DNA from: Acephala macrosclerotiorum
Taxonomy: Eukaryota; Ascomycota; Leotiomycetes; Helotiales; Mollisiaceae
NCBI GenBank assembly: GCA_014904845.1
Contig: MU119324.1
Location: 62,001-126,000 of the forward strand
Direction of reading: 5' to 3'
Length of the DNA: 64,000 nt
In this document: one piece after another, positions 11,405 to 23,336 of the stretch
Layout of the letters: the number at the start of each line of letters is the position of its first letter
How positions within the stretch are numbered: the stretch's first letter is position 1
Notes under the pieces: model-generated
What the model saw: the letters and a program-made list of their open reading frames with translations, nothing else
Databases searched by the model: none
Told to the model about the DNA's origin: nothing
Translations under genes and position numbers: made by a program

Positions 11405-13344
11405 ATGGTAATGTCGAGCGAGACTGCAGTTCATAAGAGAAACTTGGCAGCTTGTGACCAGTGCCATGCTTTGAAGTTAAAATGTGTCTTCCTCACACAT
11501 GAATGCGCTCGCTGCAAAGGTATGACGCCTGCAATTCACTTCCTCCGGAAGCATAGGAAGCTGACATCCACTAGGATTGAAGATTCGATGCACATCTCAG
11601 AGAGCGAAGCACAAGCGTGGCCGCAAACCGAAAGCAGAGCAGATCCCGTCACCTGATATTATTCGGGTAGTTCCTTCCCAAACTGTTCGGTTTCATAGAA
11701 AAGCCACTGATTCGTTATTCAGGGAAGTCCTTCATCTGTAGAAACGTGTCATTATCCAGTTTTGGATTGTTTGTCATCATTTGGTATATTTTGGAAGCAG
11801 CAAGAAAGCTCAAGGTAGGTCGAGTGACACTGGAGGTTGCCTTCTTATCCCTTCCTTGGAACAAAAGCTTACTGGGAAAGTAGCATTGACCATTTATGCT
11901 CTCCATTTGAAGCATCGCGGCTACTAGAGCACTTCTTCAACTCTCCAAACCAAGAATTTCATGCGAGGATCCTGCGCAGACGGAATGTACTCGACCTGAA
12001 GCGGCCAAGAGTCACATCTCCAGCTCTTCTGCTCTCAATTTTATGTACGTCTCTTCCGGTATGCCTTGATTGCCACTGACCCCTAAGGTGTTGCTTGCTA
12101 TATGCCAAAGAGCGATAACAGCGCTGTGCTACCTGAAATCAGCAGTAGCAAGTTGATCACTATTCGACGAGCTTTCTTGTCACAGACACTCAAGCTTCTT
12201 CAGCCAGTAATGGTTGGAGAACTTGATCCAACCTTTGATGATGCCATCACCTTCTTCATACTAACTTCGATTGGAGCGAGTGAGAACGATACTCATCTTC
12301 GATTGCCGCATTGGTTAAGCTTCATGAAATATGCTTTGAGAAAACTCAGTCTTTACACTGAAGTGGAAGGTCTTGGTGGAGAGGAGGAAGAAGAGAAAGA
12401 GAGGAGAAGGTTTGTTTTAAAGATGCTCGAACATTGAGACTCATGCTAAAACAGATTTCCATAGGCTCTGGTGGACTGGCTACATGATCGATCGACACTC
12501 TGCCCTCTCGTTCAATCTTCGTCCACAAACGACAGATCTTGAGTATCAAATGTTGCAAAGACCATGTCCCGATGATATCTGGGAAAGCGATGTCTTGTTG
12601 GTGGAATATTATCCGGATGCCAGAAATGAAGCTTCGAAAGGCATCATCTATAGTGTTCAGACTCTGGACCTGTTTGGCGTCTTACTACCATTATCAAGGT
12701 ACATTTTACCTTAGTTTCTGGATCACTGAAAGGGGCCTGACCAATTCCAGTATCACTGGCGACATCCTCGAATATGATTTCCTCCGCTAGCACGCTACCT
12801 TCGGGTCGCATCGTCCATTCATGATAGACATTCGCAACAACATCGAGCAGAACCTCCGGATTTGGGACAGAACACTTCAAGATATTTTGATACAAAACAC
12901 TGACCCTACGAACCTCGACGCAGCCAACACAGGCTCTACCGCCTCCTCCAAAGTGGTGCTATACGGCAGACACATTTGGCACTGTCTGCACGTTCTCTTG
13001 TTCGGAACAATGGATTTCGTTGAGATGTATAGAGACCACTCATGGCAAGCTTCAACGGACTTCATACAAGCTGGCGAGCATGCTATTTCGTGCGCTAAAG
13101 TAATTTCTACGATGCATTTATTATCTGCAATCACTGACTGACCTTCCTGTAGCTCGCAGGCTCCATCCTCGCCATCGACCCACGCCTTCAATACATCTAT
13201 CGGTACTTCGGTACCTATTTACTTCAATCATCCTTCATCTTTCTCATTCTCGCACAAAAGCTTCGCCAAGCAGCCGACGATTTGATTCTGGAGAACTTGA
13301 CGTGTTCTTTTCAACCTGTGGGGACGGTGGGATGTGCGGAGTGA
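11405..13344 (+). pseudogene. Zn(II)2Cys6 regulator of AraR/XlnR type, nonsense-mutated
   Basis: Transcription factor of the kind that controls pentose and polysaccharide use. Exon 1 (11405-11519) and exon 2 (from 11575) together encode a complete zinc cluster, CDQCHALKLKC then six residues, CARC, six residues, C, followed by a basic KHKRGRKPKA tail. Middle exons encode a fungal-specific transcription-factor domain: SPALLLSIL near 12020, then LWWTGYMIDRHSALSFNLRP after an intron ending near 12467. GRHIWHCLHVLLFG and YLLQSSFIFLILAQKL near 12964-13260 strongly resemble AraR/XlnR proteins. The frame contains TAG at 12788-12790 between DFLR and HATFG, with the same frame continuing on both sides; CAG to TAG would explain it. 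After LILEN (near 13300) the sequence stops matching the family and ends at TGA 13342-13344. Exon limits at 11664-11850 are uncertain. The pairing with the adjacent broken sugar porter supports a role in sugar uptake. Confidence 0.7.
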
Positions 13345-14017
13345 TGTGTATTTGCGGGCAAAAACATTGACTTGCTCGTTTGGGTAGGATCGTCAGAGGC
13401 GATATTCTCCAAAGCAATAACTACTTGGGCGATGCAGGCCAGAACCTGCATCAGACTTTGGTCCACGCACACCCGGACATTCAACTCTTCGAATACCTTA
13501 CACACACTGGGCTGCTGCTGTTGGCAATACACACTACTGTATGTAACCTCACAAGCCGTAAGACTTCTTCATACCTGTCTACGCTAATCTTTATAAATTA
13601 GTATGACGTATACGAATGGCCTGAAACTACTCTGGCTTTTCCAGATGATCTGCTGTATTTCAGGTCTTGAGTGCCTGGATTATTCGCGATAGTGACTGAT
13701 AACGGTGCATGGCGAGGGTATTTAGTAATCCGAAGCCTGGAGTTTAGCGATTCGGCGACCACATGCAGGCCTGCAGGGACCAAGGCTCGATCACGTGTCA
13801 CATTGACTACGCTTGTTTCGGACAAGTCTGACATTGACCTGTTCCACTTCCGTTACCTTCACAACTAAACCAACGAAGAACGGGAAGATATCCGAAGAGA
13901 TCGATTGTACACGGTTCACCGCGCTCATATCTCCTCCTTTGGCCATTCAGGATCTTACCTCGTTCTACGGTCTCAATTGTCTACTTTCGCCTTGGAGTTG
14001 ATGGGACCGTTACAAAG
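13345..14017. other. Degraded spacer after the regulator
   Basis: No intact gene. Part of 13345-13600 may be the decayed C-terminus of the regulator, but no motif convinces me. The remainder shows nothing recognisable. Confidence 0.35.
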
Positions 14018-15868
14018 ATGGCGGCTAACGTGATCCCACTCGACCTTACTGCCATCAGCGTAATTGAAGGCCTAGATCTCGATGGCCTTTATCAGTCTTT
14101 GAGAGTTTCGGAACTAGTGGAGCAATATACCTTCCAGGTCCTCCGTGTAATACTCTCGGCCGACACATCCATGGTTATTGATGACGAGCGAGCAAACAAC
14201 GACGGTGTTTATAAGTTCATGAGTTCGCACGCGGAGGTCTTACGCAATGCTCCATAATTGATGTACTCTGCGCTGCAGACGATGTCTGCGAATACGCGAA
14301 GTGCGATGCGGGACAAAATCAATACCCTTTCTCGCCCATATTTGAGGCCTTTACGGATCTTGGATATGCCTGACGAGATTCTGATCAAAATTTTCGAACT
14401 TGTCAACAACCTGGAAGAACGTTGGACACTTGATGATTCTGGTATCGGCTCCGAAGAGATCAAGAATGTGCGACTTACGTGTCGAAGGTTTTGCAACACT
14501 AGCTCGCACTTATTTCTTCAATTTCTTAGTGTCGAGATCAGTTCAGCGTCTCTTTCGCATCTCAAGGAGGTATCTCGCCATTCGACGATAAGTACAGGCG
14601 TGAGAACGCTGCGGGTCGTTGTCGATTTTTACGACTCTCTTCTGGCCAAAGACTTTAGAACCTTCGCAGATTTTAATATAGACGATTTGTCCACCACAAT
14701 TCAATTCATGGAACTGATGAACGTCGTAATCGACGGACCAAACGAGGTCACAGTTTACCTGGAAAACGAAGAAAGAGATTTAGAGGCAGTCAGGAAGTTG
14801 AAGATAATTCTGCAGCCCTGGAACCGGCTGCTCGTCGAAATTTCAGATGGAATTATCCCGGAGGAAGATGTGGGGTTCCAAGGCCTGCTCCGAAAAGCTC
14901 ACCAAGAGTACGGACGGCGTTTTGCTAAGCAACAAGCCGCTCTAGAAAATGGGACATTTGTGCGAGCTGTTGCCGCTACAATCAGTAGAATGCCAAGGGC
15001 CAACCGGTTAGAAGTCCAAGATTTCGATGACAGCGCTGAACGCAAAAGATCCGCTTCCGCCCTTGAGCAAGCGAATGACCCATCGGCTCTTTTTCAACAC
15101 CTTGTACTCGGCCATCTCTGGGAAAAGACGATATCTCGTTGCCTGGGCCAGATGCCGACAGCTCTGATAGGTTTGCTAGTCAAATTGCCAATCGCCATCC
15201 ACAAAGAGGGTTCTTCGATACTTAATTTTGGGGTCGAGTATCGCCTACCGAGAGCTTCTCCGCTCTTGAGCCAGCTAAAGAACAACGTCACGATATCTCA
15301 GCCGCTGTCCAGCAGTTGAAATACTTCAATTTCGACCAGTAGGCAGATATACCGGACAGGGGCCTATACGAGGGCCCGACGAATTTAAGGCGATAGAGAA
15401 ATATGTCACGGCATTTACCGACACCGCAACTTTGCAGCATTTTAGCGTTTGGATGAATGAACTGTGGCGCCGACCTCCTACTGTCAGTTTGGGTTCCGTG
15501 GTCACTACACGGCCGTGGCCAAATCTCCGTTTTGTCCATTGGATTGGACTTTCTCTTCATTTGACGGAGCTGGGCGTGGATTTGAGCAATTGAACAATAC
15601 CGTCTTGTCTCTGATCATCAGAAGCATACATCAGCTGAGTGGCACATGGGCCGATGCGCTTAACATCCTTCGCAGAAAGCGTCCAGGCTCGCTGCAACGT
15701 CCTCTTGGGTTTGAAACCTCATCAGGTGCTGAGTGTGAAGGGATGTCGCAGGAGGCGTATGAGGCGGTTTTCCAGAAGGATCTCAAAAACTCTGCGGATG
15801 CTAGCCAGGCAGAAAAGTATATACGCGGATCCATTGATCAGAATCCACTCCAAGATCACGAACCATAA
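14018..15868 (+). pseudogene. F-box family protein, copy A (decayed)
   Basis: First of three related copies in this window. The F-box-like motif is LDMPDEILIKIFELV near 14367-14411, preceded by RPYLRPLRI, and fits a substrate adaptor of an SCF ubiquitin ligase. A frame from ATG 14018 (MAANVIPLDL) runs to TAA at 14255-14257 and continues in the same frame as a 353-codon open stretch to 15319, so the TAA looks like one nonsense mutation (CAA to TAA). After AIHKEGSS the family continues in other frames: VSPTESFSALE near 15245, LRFVHWIGLSLHL near 15525, and the family tail EKYIRGSIDQNPLQDHEP ending at 15868. At least two frameshifts are needed. The longest open stretch could still yield a truncated protein. 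Confidence 0.65.
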
Positions 15869-16766
15869 TCGCTGGTTTCAAAGCTGACGGTTTGGGCGTC
15901 GGCCCAAGATACATTTCTCCAGGGCGTGTAGTGCAAACGAGACCTCGGCTTGCATACTCGACCGCTATGGTCCACCGGGCAATGTATATGGCTACGGGCT
16001 GGGGATAAAATTGCAAAGAACCTTGAATGAGGAATCACTTAAATGATACTCTACCTCTAAATAGGAGTCGCTCTGACCTTTGAAAGGCTCTCGTCGGTGG
16101 GAACATTGGGCTAAGATTGCGGTGGATTGGCGATCCAGAGCCTGGACTTGTAGCCGGCGAGCGCTGTAATACACTCAACCTTCAGCGATCGAAGCCTGGA
16201 CAAGGTTAGTACGTTGGGACCAGAATTGCCGCTTGTCGTGTGGTTATGCGCTAAGATTTATCAGCGCAGGTGCGGGGGTAGATCAACTTCAGGACTGTTT
16301 CAACATTCCGGTCTACCTCAACGCTCATTGAGAAGTACAATCATTCTCCTGTTCGATAGCAGACTGTATCTACCGCCGACTACGAATCGAATAGTCGAGC
16401 TGGCTCGCCATCCGTGTACTAGGCAACGAATACGATTGGAACCCACGAAACTAGAATCAACAACTCTAGCGACGGTAGCAATGTCCTTCACGAGCTTTAC
16501 GAGCGATTGAAAGAAAACACCTTGGCTTCCGAGCGTCTGTCGAATCTCAAGCGTGAATACCTTGAGGAGGCCGAATTCGGAACAGAATCTGCAAACGGGA
16601 AGGTTTTTCACGAGCATTCAAACGAGGAGTCAAGCGAGGATTCAGATTGGGTTTCCCATGAGGACTCAGACGAGTATTCGGACTCAGACTCGATGTGGAT
16701 CTAGGCCAACTCCTGGTGATCGGCCCATAACGCCGGGTACGTCAAAGGCTTAAGGAGATAGCTGCA
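15869..16766. other. Spacer with an acidic coding remnant
   Basis: Between F-box copies A and B. Bases about 16422-16704 are an open stretch without its own ATG, rich in Glu, Asp and Ser (EESSEDSDW, HEDSDEYSDSDS) after a helical ELYERLKENTLASERLSNLK segment. It may be a fragment of a lost gene. Nothing else is recognised. Confidence 0.35.
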
Positions 16767-18406
16767 ATGGAACAGGACTTGCAAGGGATACACGAACGAA
16801 TACGAGAGGAGATCAACATAGCCTCTCGGCTGTACCTCAGGCCCTTACATATCTTGGATATGCCTGAAGAAATACTTGCGGGGATATTCGAATACGCTAA
16901 AGGTTATTGGCATGACGAATTTCTGGGTAGGGACCGTGGAACTGGTGCTAAAGAGGTCAAGAATCTACGACTCACCTACAAGCGATTTTGCAGCGCTAGC
17001 TTTCACCTCCTTATTCATACACTGAGCATCGACATGACTGCAGAATCTACCTTGCATCTTGAAGAGGTTTTCCGTCACTCGAGCATAAGCAAAGGGGTCC
17101 ATGCTCTTGAAGTCAGCCTCGAATTCTATGATTCTGTGATGTCGAATGACTTCTAGACATTCGCAGCAGACAATACCAACTTTTTGCACGATATGATCGA
17201 GATATCAGAGCGTATGGCCTCTGTAGAAGTTCTCAAGATATTGGACAAGATCTCCCACAGAACGGTCCAGAAGATGAGAAAGGTCTTGAAGTCGTGGCAA
17301 GATCTCCTCCTCGATGATGTTGCCGATGTCTCCAATTACGAAGAGGATCTGCACTCTTGCGCGTTCCTTCGACGAGCTCACATGAAATATAGACGGCGTT
17401 ATAAAGGACAGGAACGCCTACTATGCGATATTGCTTTTGTTATGTCTGTCGGTGCAGCCATTGTAAGGATGCCAAGGTCGGAAGTCCCGATTGGGACTGG
17501 CAGGGGCAGAATCGAACAACTCTATGGAAACAAGCAGGCGACGATGAGGCTTTCATTCAGCAACTTATGCTTCCGCTCCGCTAGGAGGATGCACGGATCC
17601 ATGAGCTGAGTCTGCCACCTACAACCTTGCTTATTGGCTTACCAATCGCCGTTTACAAAGCCGGCACCCTACTTGATGAGCTCGACACCAAAGTATCGCC
17701 GCCGGAGGATTACTCTGACCTGGAGCTGACTGAAGAGAGGTTTCTCGCTCTCGAATACGCCACGCAACACCTCAAGCTTTTTCACTTTCACCCTTCCAGT
17801 CCTAAAAGTGCGACTTATTGGCATGTGCGAGAGCTGGCCGAGTGGAAGGCCTTGGATCGGTTCCTCACAGGAGCTCTAAGCTCTCAAAGCCTGGAAGCGA
17901 TCAGGGTCTATCTCGAGTCTTTCTGGGAGAAGGATGTACTACCTGAGTAGAGTCTCGGTCATCCTCTTGGCCGGTAGCCATGGCAAAACCTGTTCTCTGT
18001 CCACTGGGATAGCATACCAACTCATCTATATACATTGGAACAAGCCTTTGAAAGAATTGAGTAACGACTTTTATCATCCATCAACAGCATGCACTTGCTC
18101 AGCAGCACTTGGGCTAGAGCCCTTAATATCATACGTAAGAAGTCGGTGAGGTACCAGCATTTAGGGTCTCTGTCAGGTGCTGAGGCTGACGAATGGGAAT
18201 ACGAGAAGATAGCCGCAATCTTCAATAAGGACAAGACGAATAATTATTACAGCAAAGCAGAGGCGTATCTACAGGGGAGGACGGATCGGAGTCCACTCCA
18301 AGACCGCGAGCCGGAACCCACGGAGACACAGTCAAACTTTGGGACTTGGAAGCGAGCAGGGTCCTTGTTTGTCGGCTATGTGGTCCCGTGCTATGATCAA
18401 AAATAG
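16767..18406 (+). pseudogene. F-box family protein, copy B (decayed)
   Basis: Second copy of the family, in the same orientation and about 0.9 kb after copy A. It opens MEQDLQGIHERIREE and carries the F-box-like LDMPEEILAGIFEYA. TAG at 17154-17156 interrupts the frame after SNDF; the following TFAADNT matches TFADFN of copy A in the same frame. A frameshift near 17590-17610 precedes LLIGLPIAVYKAG. Three further in-frame stops lie between 17948 and 18063. The C-terminal tail LLSSTWARALNIIRKK ... YLQGRTDRSPLQDREPEP matches copies A and C. No functional product is expected. Confidence 0.75.
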
Positions 18407-19183
18407 GGAATCTCATTACACGCAGTGGCCAAGGCAAAATTTCGGCGTTGTTGCAGCGAAAGACACGTCTGTACGGAGTTAAGTGGCTCACGCGCGGTAT
18501 TGGCAGTCAACCCTCTCCTGCTGGGTATGAAGTCCGGCCTACCGTATTCAATCTCACCCCCCGCCCCCCCTCTCTTTTTTGGTCTGGAATTCCTCGACCG
18601 ACGTTCCTTCAGGATTGACTCTCGTTCTCCGAGATAATACTACCAAGTTAAATGCAGCATCTCAGCCTCGACTTCTCTCTCACATCTTCAGTACGGTAGT
18701 GAGACTCACAATTCTGCCTGTCTCCGAGGCGACGACCATTCAAGTATTAGAGAGAATGAGGTTTCTTATCATGAGCACGGTACCGTTTCTTCAAATGCAG
18801 ATGCTCCATTTTCACGGAGGCAACGTGACCGGAGTTTGAAGTTCCACCAGACTGGTTCCAAATTTTCGGCCCCCTTTGAAGCAGTGCTGTAAACACTGCG
18901 AGAGACTTTGATCCGTACAGGGAGGCATGCGGGACATGGCGTTGTAGTTTTGTCACCGAAGCTTTTCGAATTGATTGGTCGACACTAAGGTTAAGTTCGC
19001 TAAATGTTCAGCAAATGCTTCAAGTCATTAATACTGTTTTATGTGGCGACGAGTATTTGTTACGAACATTGCAATTGGCTTTGAACAATTGGAAAGATCA
19101 TTCTCCACTGACTGAAAATTAGATAGAAATCCTCTGCTGCACTGGTCATCAAAGCAAACCTTAGGATACCTGCGCTCCTTACC
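18407..19183. other. Gene-free spacer
   Basis: About 780 bp between the F-box relic and the end of the minus-strand unknown gene. Only short unsupported reading frames; nothing recognised. Confidence 0.4.
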
Positions 19184-20640
19184 TCACCCACCTCCGACAG
19201 CACCACCTATCCAAAACATGAAGATGATGGCCGTGAATGCCGCTCCACCCAACGCCCCACCAAGAGCGAACCCTACATCTTCATCGGGGTGAAGCCCCTC
19301 CGTTCCGACTCTGGCTATATATGCTGCCATCGCCCCAGCACCAATACTACCATCTGTGCTGTGGATTTCATCAACGCTGGGGAGGGATTCCTTGCAGAGC
19401 GTGTTGAGACACTTTACACCATATGGAGTCCAGTACCAACAATTCGAGCAGACGGTTGCTCCGGCATATGAGACGGGCCTTTCCTCGCTCCAAAATTCCG
19501 GCCCCGAGGGGAAAGTCTGAGTAATTTCAGCGCTGGCTATTTGCAGTACGTGACTGACACTCACGTATTTGGAAACGTCGCCTTTGATCCACTGAGCAGT
19601 AATAAACTCAGCGAGAATGATGTCCTTCAACAAAACTCCATGTCTCGTAGCGTATTGTTGACTTTGAGTCTTCAGGTCCAATATGTGGGCCTATTCATTG
19701 GTGCATGTCAGCATTCTGGGGATCGTGGGAGATAACCCCAGCTCACCGGGGATAGAAATCCTTTTGATACATCGATCAGAAACCCCTTCTCATCTCCATG
19801 AATGTAGAGGACCAAGGCTGCCTTTCCGTAGTTAAGGTGTTTCGCTTTTCTCTTGCAGCCAATCCTCTTGCAAGATCTGGTCGCTCGATCTTCTTCGATG
19901 CGGTGGTAGTTTAGGTGGTGCGCAAGGACGGCAGCGGAGATGTCTTGAGCGGGGAGCCATTGTAGATTCCCACCTGGCGCATAGGTTCCTCTGTCGAACT
20001 TGGCGGATAGAGTATTGCCGTTCAGCGCCGTGCAGAGCTCTTTTGGGCTGAATGATTCAAGACTTGGCTGTCCATTTGCGCTTTGTTCAGTGGCTGTCCT
20101 TGGTTCTCCATAGTCATAAGCTGTATTGTACTGATCATTTGCCTCTTGGTCGGTTGCACGAGCTACTATATATTCCTCATAGATCGTTTCGTTCTGACGC
20201 CTGTCAGCAACTTCCATCCACTTATCATTGGACAAGATTTCCTTAAAGGTCCTTACCATGCTATCGGGTTCTGGAGCATAAGGCTTTCCTTTGTGTGTTC
20301 GAGGAACAGCTACAGCTCTGTTCCCTCTGCCAGAAGACTTAGACGACTTTGTCTTCGCGGATTTTCGATGCCTCGACCGTAGTGCAACCCTGTCCGACGG
20401 ACTGCCGTCTTCTGCAGATATCTTAGGCCGAGCGTACTGATATTCGCCTTCACCTATGGCATTTTTTCGATTCGAGTACGACTGGTCTGCTTGGTCATCC
20501 CAGTAGTAGTCAGACCGATTTGTTCCATCCACGGTGCAATCGTAGTCAACATGCTCGATAGAACCATTGCCAACATCTCTGGCGCTTGAATCTCCCGGAG
20601 AATGGTACGCGGCTTCGTACTCAATCTCAACGCAGGCCAT
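19184..20640 (-). CDS. Unknown two-exon protein with Cys cluster and Gly-rich membrane tail
   Basis: Exons 20640-19747 and 19690-19184 join in frame to 466 aa; the intron has a GTGAGC donor and TAG acceptor. The first 150 residues are acidic and then strongly basic (RSRHRKSAKTKSSKSSGRG), likely disordered. The middle contains LNYGKAALVLYIHGDEKGFLIDVSKGFLSP spread over the junction. The second exon has a helical segment and a possible zinc-binding pattern CSNCWYWTPYGVKCLNTLC. It ends in a glycine-rich hydrophobic segment (FALGGALGGAAFTAIIFMFWIGG) that may insert in a membrane. I do not recognise the family. It is transcribed divergently from the patatin-subtilisin gene across a 412-bp gap, so it could be a third partner of that system; this is inference from position only. 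Confidence 0.7.
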
Positions 20641-21052
20641 TGTTTTGGCAATGAACGTCTCTCGCGATAGCCTCGAACAATGGACAGATGAACGCTTAAG
20701 TCTATGAAATCTCAAATAGTTTGGGGGAGAGCAATTTCATTAGGCATTGTCTGCCCATTTCGATGTCGTACAGAGCTGGGGCGTTGTTCTGCCCAGCTGC
20801 GATACTTTTCGACATCTAGGAGGACATTGGCTGGAGAATCCCACAGGACCTTGGCAATTCCTCTCTCATTGGCGAGAGATACAGTATGCACGAAACAGGG
20901 CGGTGATGCGCCCCGTAACGCCCTTTGTGCACTGCCCGCTTCAATGCGATGCCGGGCTGAAGGATGGACCATTCGGCACGGCCTTACTGTTTGAAGTGAC
21001 TCCGAGACTCTCAACACTCATTAGTAGAATTTTTGAACTATCACCGACTCCA
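20641..21052. promoter_or_regulatory. Shared divergent promoter region
   Basis: 412 bp between the start codons of the unknown membrane-tailed gene and the patatin-subtilisin gene. It should hold both promoters. The same strand is open from about 20747, so the patatin gene could start further upstream; I chose 21053 because patatin fusions usually have a short leader. Confidence 0.45.
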
Positions 21053-23336
21053 ATGAGTGCATTTCATAGTCCGGGTGGTGAAGCTCGCCACATCAGAATT
21101 CTTTCGCTCGATACTGGAGGGGTCAAATGTCTATCCTCACTCATCATACTAGAGGAGTTGATGAAAGGTGTATCAAAATCGGAACCTATCGACAAGCCAT
21201 GTAAGCACTTTGATTTGATCTGCGGGACGCAGTGGGGTGGCATCCTCGCAATAATGCTTGGTCGCCTGCAAATGGTGCGTTGAATCTGAATAACACTAAA
21301 GACATGAACGAGGCTGATTAGTTTTCTAGAGCATCGAAGAATGCATCGCATGGCTCTCTCAATTATCATGGAATGGAGAATATCTACTCTGGCGAATTCA
21401 ACGAAACAAAAACAGCAGCTACTTTGAGAAGCTTTTCAAGAAGCTCGTCGAGAAGAGTTGTAACGGAAAACAAGACACTCCGTTTTACGATCCAGAAGAC
21501 AACACTGACTCTGCATGTAAAACTTCCGTTCTTGCTTTCGACGTTCACGGTCGGGCTACACCTACAATTTTCAGGTCTTACTTTACATCTGCGGGCGAGC
21601 GTCGATGTGACATCCCGATCTGGAAGATCGCGATGGCCGTAATCTCAGACCCTGACAACATGGTACCCGTTCGAATACAATATACCAAGAACTCAGAGCC
21701 CAGATTTTTCATTGATGCGTCCGTTGCAGGCTATATATAGTAACCCTTCGAGAGAAGCATTGAATGAAGGGAAGAGAATTTCAAATGGACATCCCATCAA
21801 AGCAGTCATCAATATTGGCACTGGAGACCGTCGACAGACAAGGACGCCAAACAAATTCCACAGCTGGATTCCTACAAAAGTTCACTTGGAACTTATTCGC
21901 CTGCTAGAAGAGGTTTCCACCGACCCACATCGAGTGGCCCACGAACTAGAGCGCGACGGTATCGAAGGACGCTTCTACGGCCGCTATAGCGTTGAAAGCG
22001 GACTTCATACTGTCCATAGCATGGATTTCAGCAAGACGGCTCGCCGAACCATCATTTCAGAAACTGAAACTTATCTTACCGAAGACGTAGTTGGTAGGAT
22101 AAAAGGGTGGTCGGCTGAATTGACTGGCAGTTCAAGTTCTACGCGCATGGAAGCGCTCACACAACGTCAGATCGCTTCTGGATCTTCAGCGTTATTCGGG
22201 ACGAATACTGGAAAGTAAGTAGCTAAGTATTTGACGAGAACAGAATGTTGAGAACAGACAGGCTTGATAATTCGGAGATAGCTACTCGCGATTGGTTCAA
22301 CCAATTTGACATCAGTGTGCGCCCTCTCTTCGCTAAGGAATGCAAAGACGATGACTTTTGCAAGATCAAAGTTGCCATCCTTGATACTGGAATTGATTCA
22401 ACTCATCCATTCATGTCCGTCGGCACCGGTGATCAGAGAAGGTTCAAATACTCTAAGTACAAGGATTTCACCAAAGCGGATACTGCTGAGTGCGAGACGC
22501 CTGTCGACACTAGCGGTCATGGTACCCACATCGCTGGAATTATCCTCAAGGTGTGCCCATACGTCGATCTGTACATCGCGCGAGTGTTTGAAAGTCGAGT
22601 TCTCGGTGTGAAGGAGGCTATGAACGTTGCCACTGTAGGTGGATTCTTGAGCAGTCGCAGAAGCGCATTCAGTAATATGAAGCAGGCAATCCAGTATGCA
22701 ACTGATGTTTGGGATGTGAACATAATCTCAATGTCTTTCGGCTTCGATGTTGAAATGGGGGCGCTTCCAGACGTCGAGAAAGCAATCGAGGCGGCCTACG
22801 ATAGTAATATCGTAATGTTGGCGGGTGTGTCCAATGACGGTAACAGGCCGCTCAATCCCATTGCTTTCCCCGCGCTCCACCCATGTGTAATATGCATCAA
22901 TTCGGCAGATGGACATGGAAACAAATCCGACTTCAATCCAGAAGCTCCAAATGGCAGAGGCAAGACCCGCCGGGAGGATAACTTCAGCATACTAGGAGAA
23001 AATATTGAATCATGCTGGCCTGCAGCCATAAAGGCAGAAGGTGTTGTTCGGCAGACCGAGTCTAAAGGGACACTTAGGACATGTTCAGGCAGTTCATTCG
23101 CCACTGCGATAGCTGCATCTACTGCAGCCTTAATTATGGAGCTTGGGCGAAAAAGAAGGTATCTGATAGCCAAAGAAGGAAAGCTGAGAACATATCGGGG
23201 CATTCAGCAGGTTTTCACAAGGATGGCAGGTGAAAATGAGATTCGTGGCTTCAAAAACATACGTCCATGGTTTGTACTTTCCGGCTCAGAGGAGGATGCA
23301 GCTCACATCATTGATAAAGAAGTCAAAAATCCTTAG
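21053..23336 (+). CDS. Patatin-like domain fused to subtilisin (S8) protease, with a frameshift
   Basis: Exons 21053-21274, 21330-22214 and 22262-23336. The patatin module opens LSLDTGGVKCLSSLIILEELM where the family has DGGGxRG. Its nucleophile elbow reads GTQWGG at 21224-21241 where GTSTGG is usual, so the serine is replaced by Gln (21230-21232) and the lipase is probably dead. Family sequence resumes at YSNPSREALNEGKRI. The S8 module keeps its catalytic set: Asp in VAILDTGID (22384), His in GHGTHIAG (near 22520), Asn in AGVSNDG and Ser in CSGSSFATA (near 23090). The exons total 2182 nt, four too many; a TATATATAG run at 21732-21740 explains the shift. Alternatively, splicing out 21663-21729 restores the frame but removes the FIDAS segment. 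It ends 54 bp from a convergent gasdermin-like gene, which suggests that gene's product as substrate, as HET-Q2 cuts HET-Q1 in Podospora. Confidence 0.8.

Noticed and set aside
22600..22690. Possible unspliced intron inside the subtilisin domain
   Set aside because: The segment between VFESR and NMKQAIQYA is longer than in many relatives but is open and in frame, and no strong GT-AG pair was evident.
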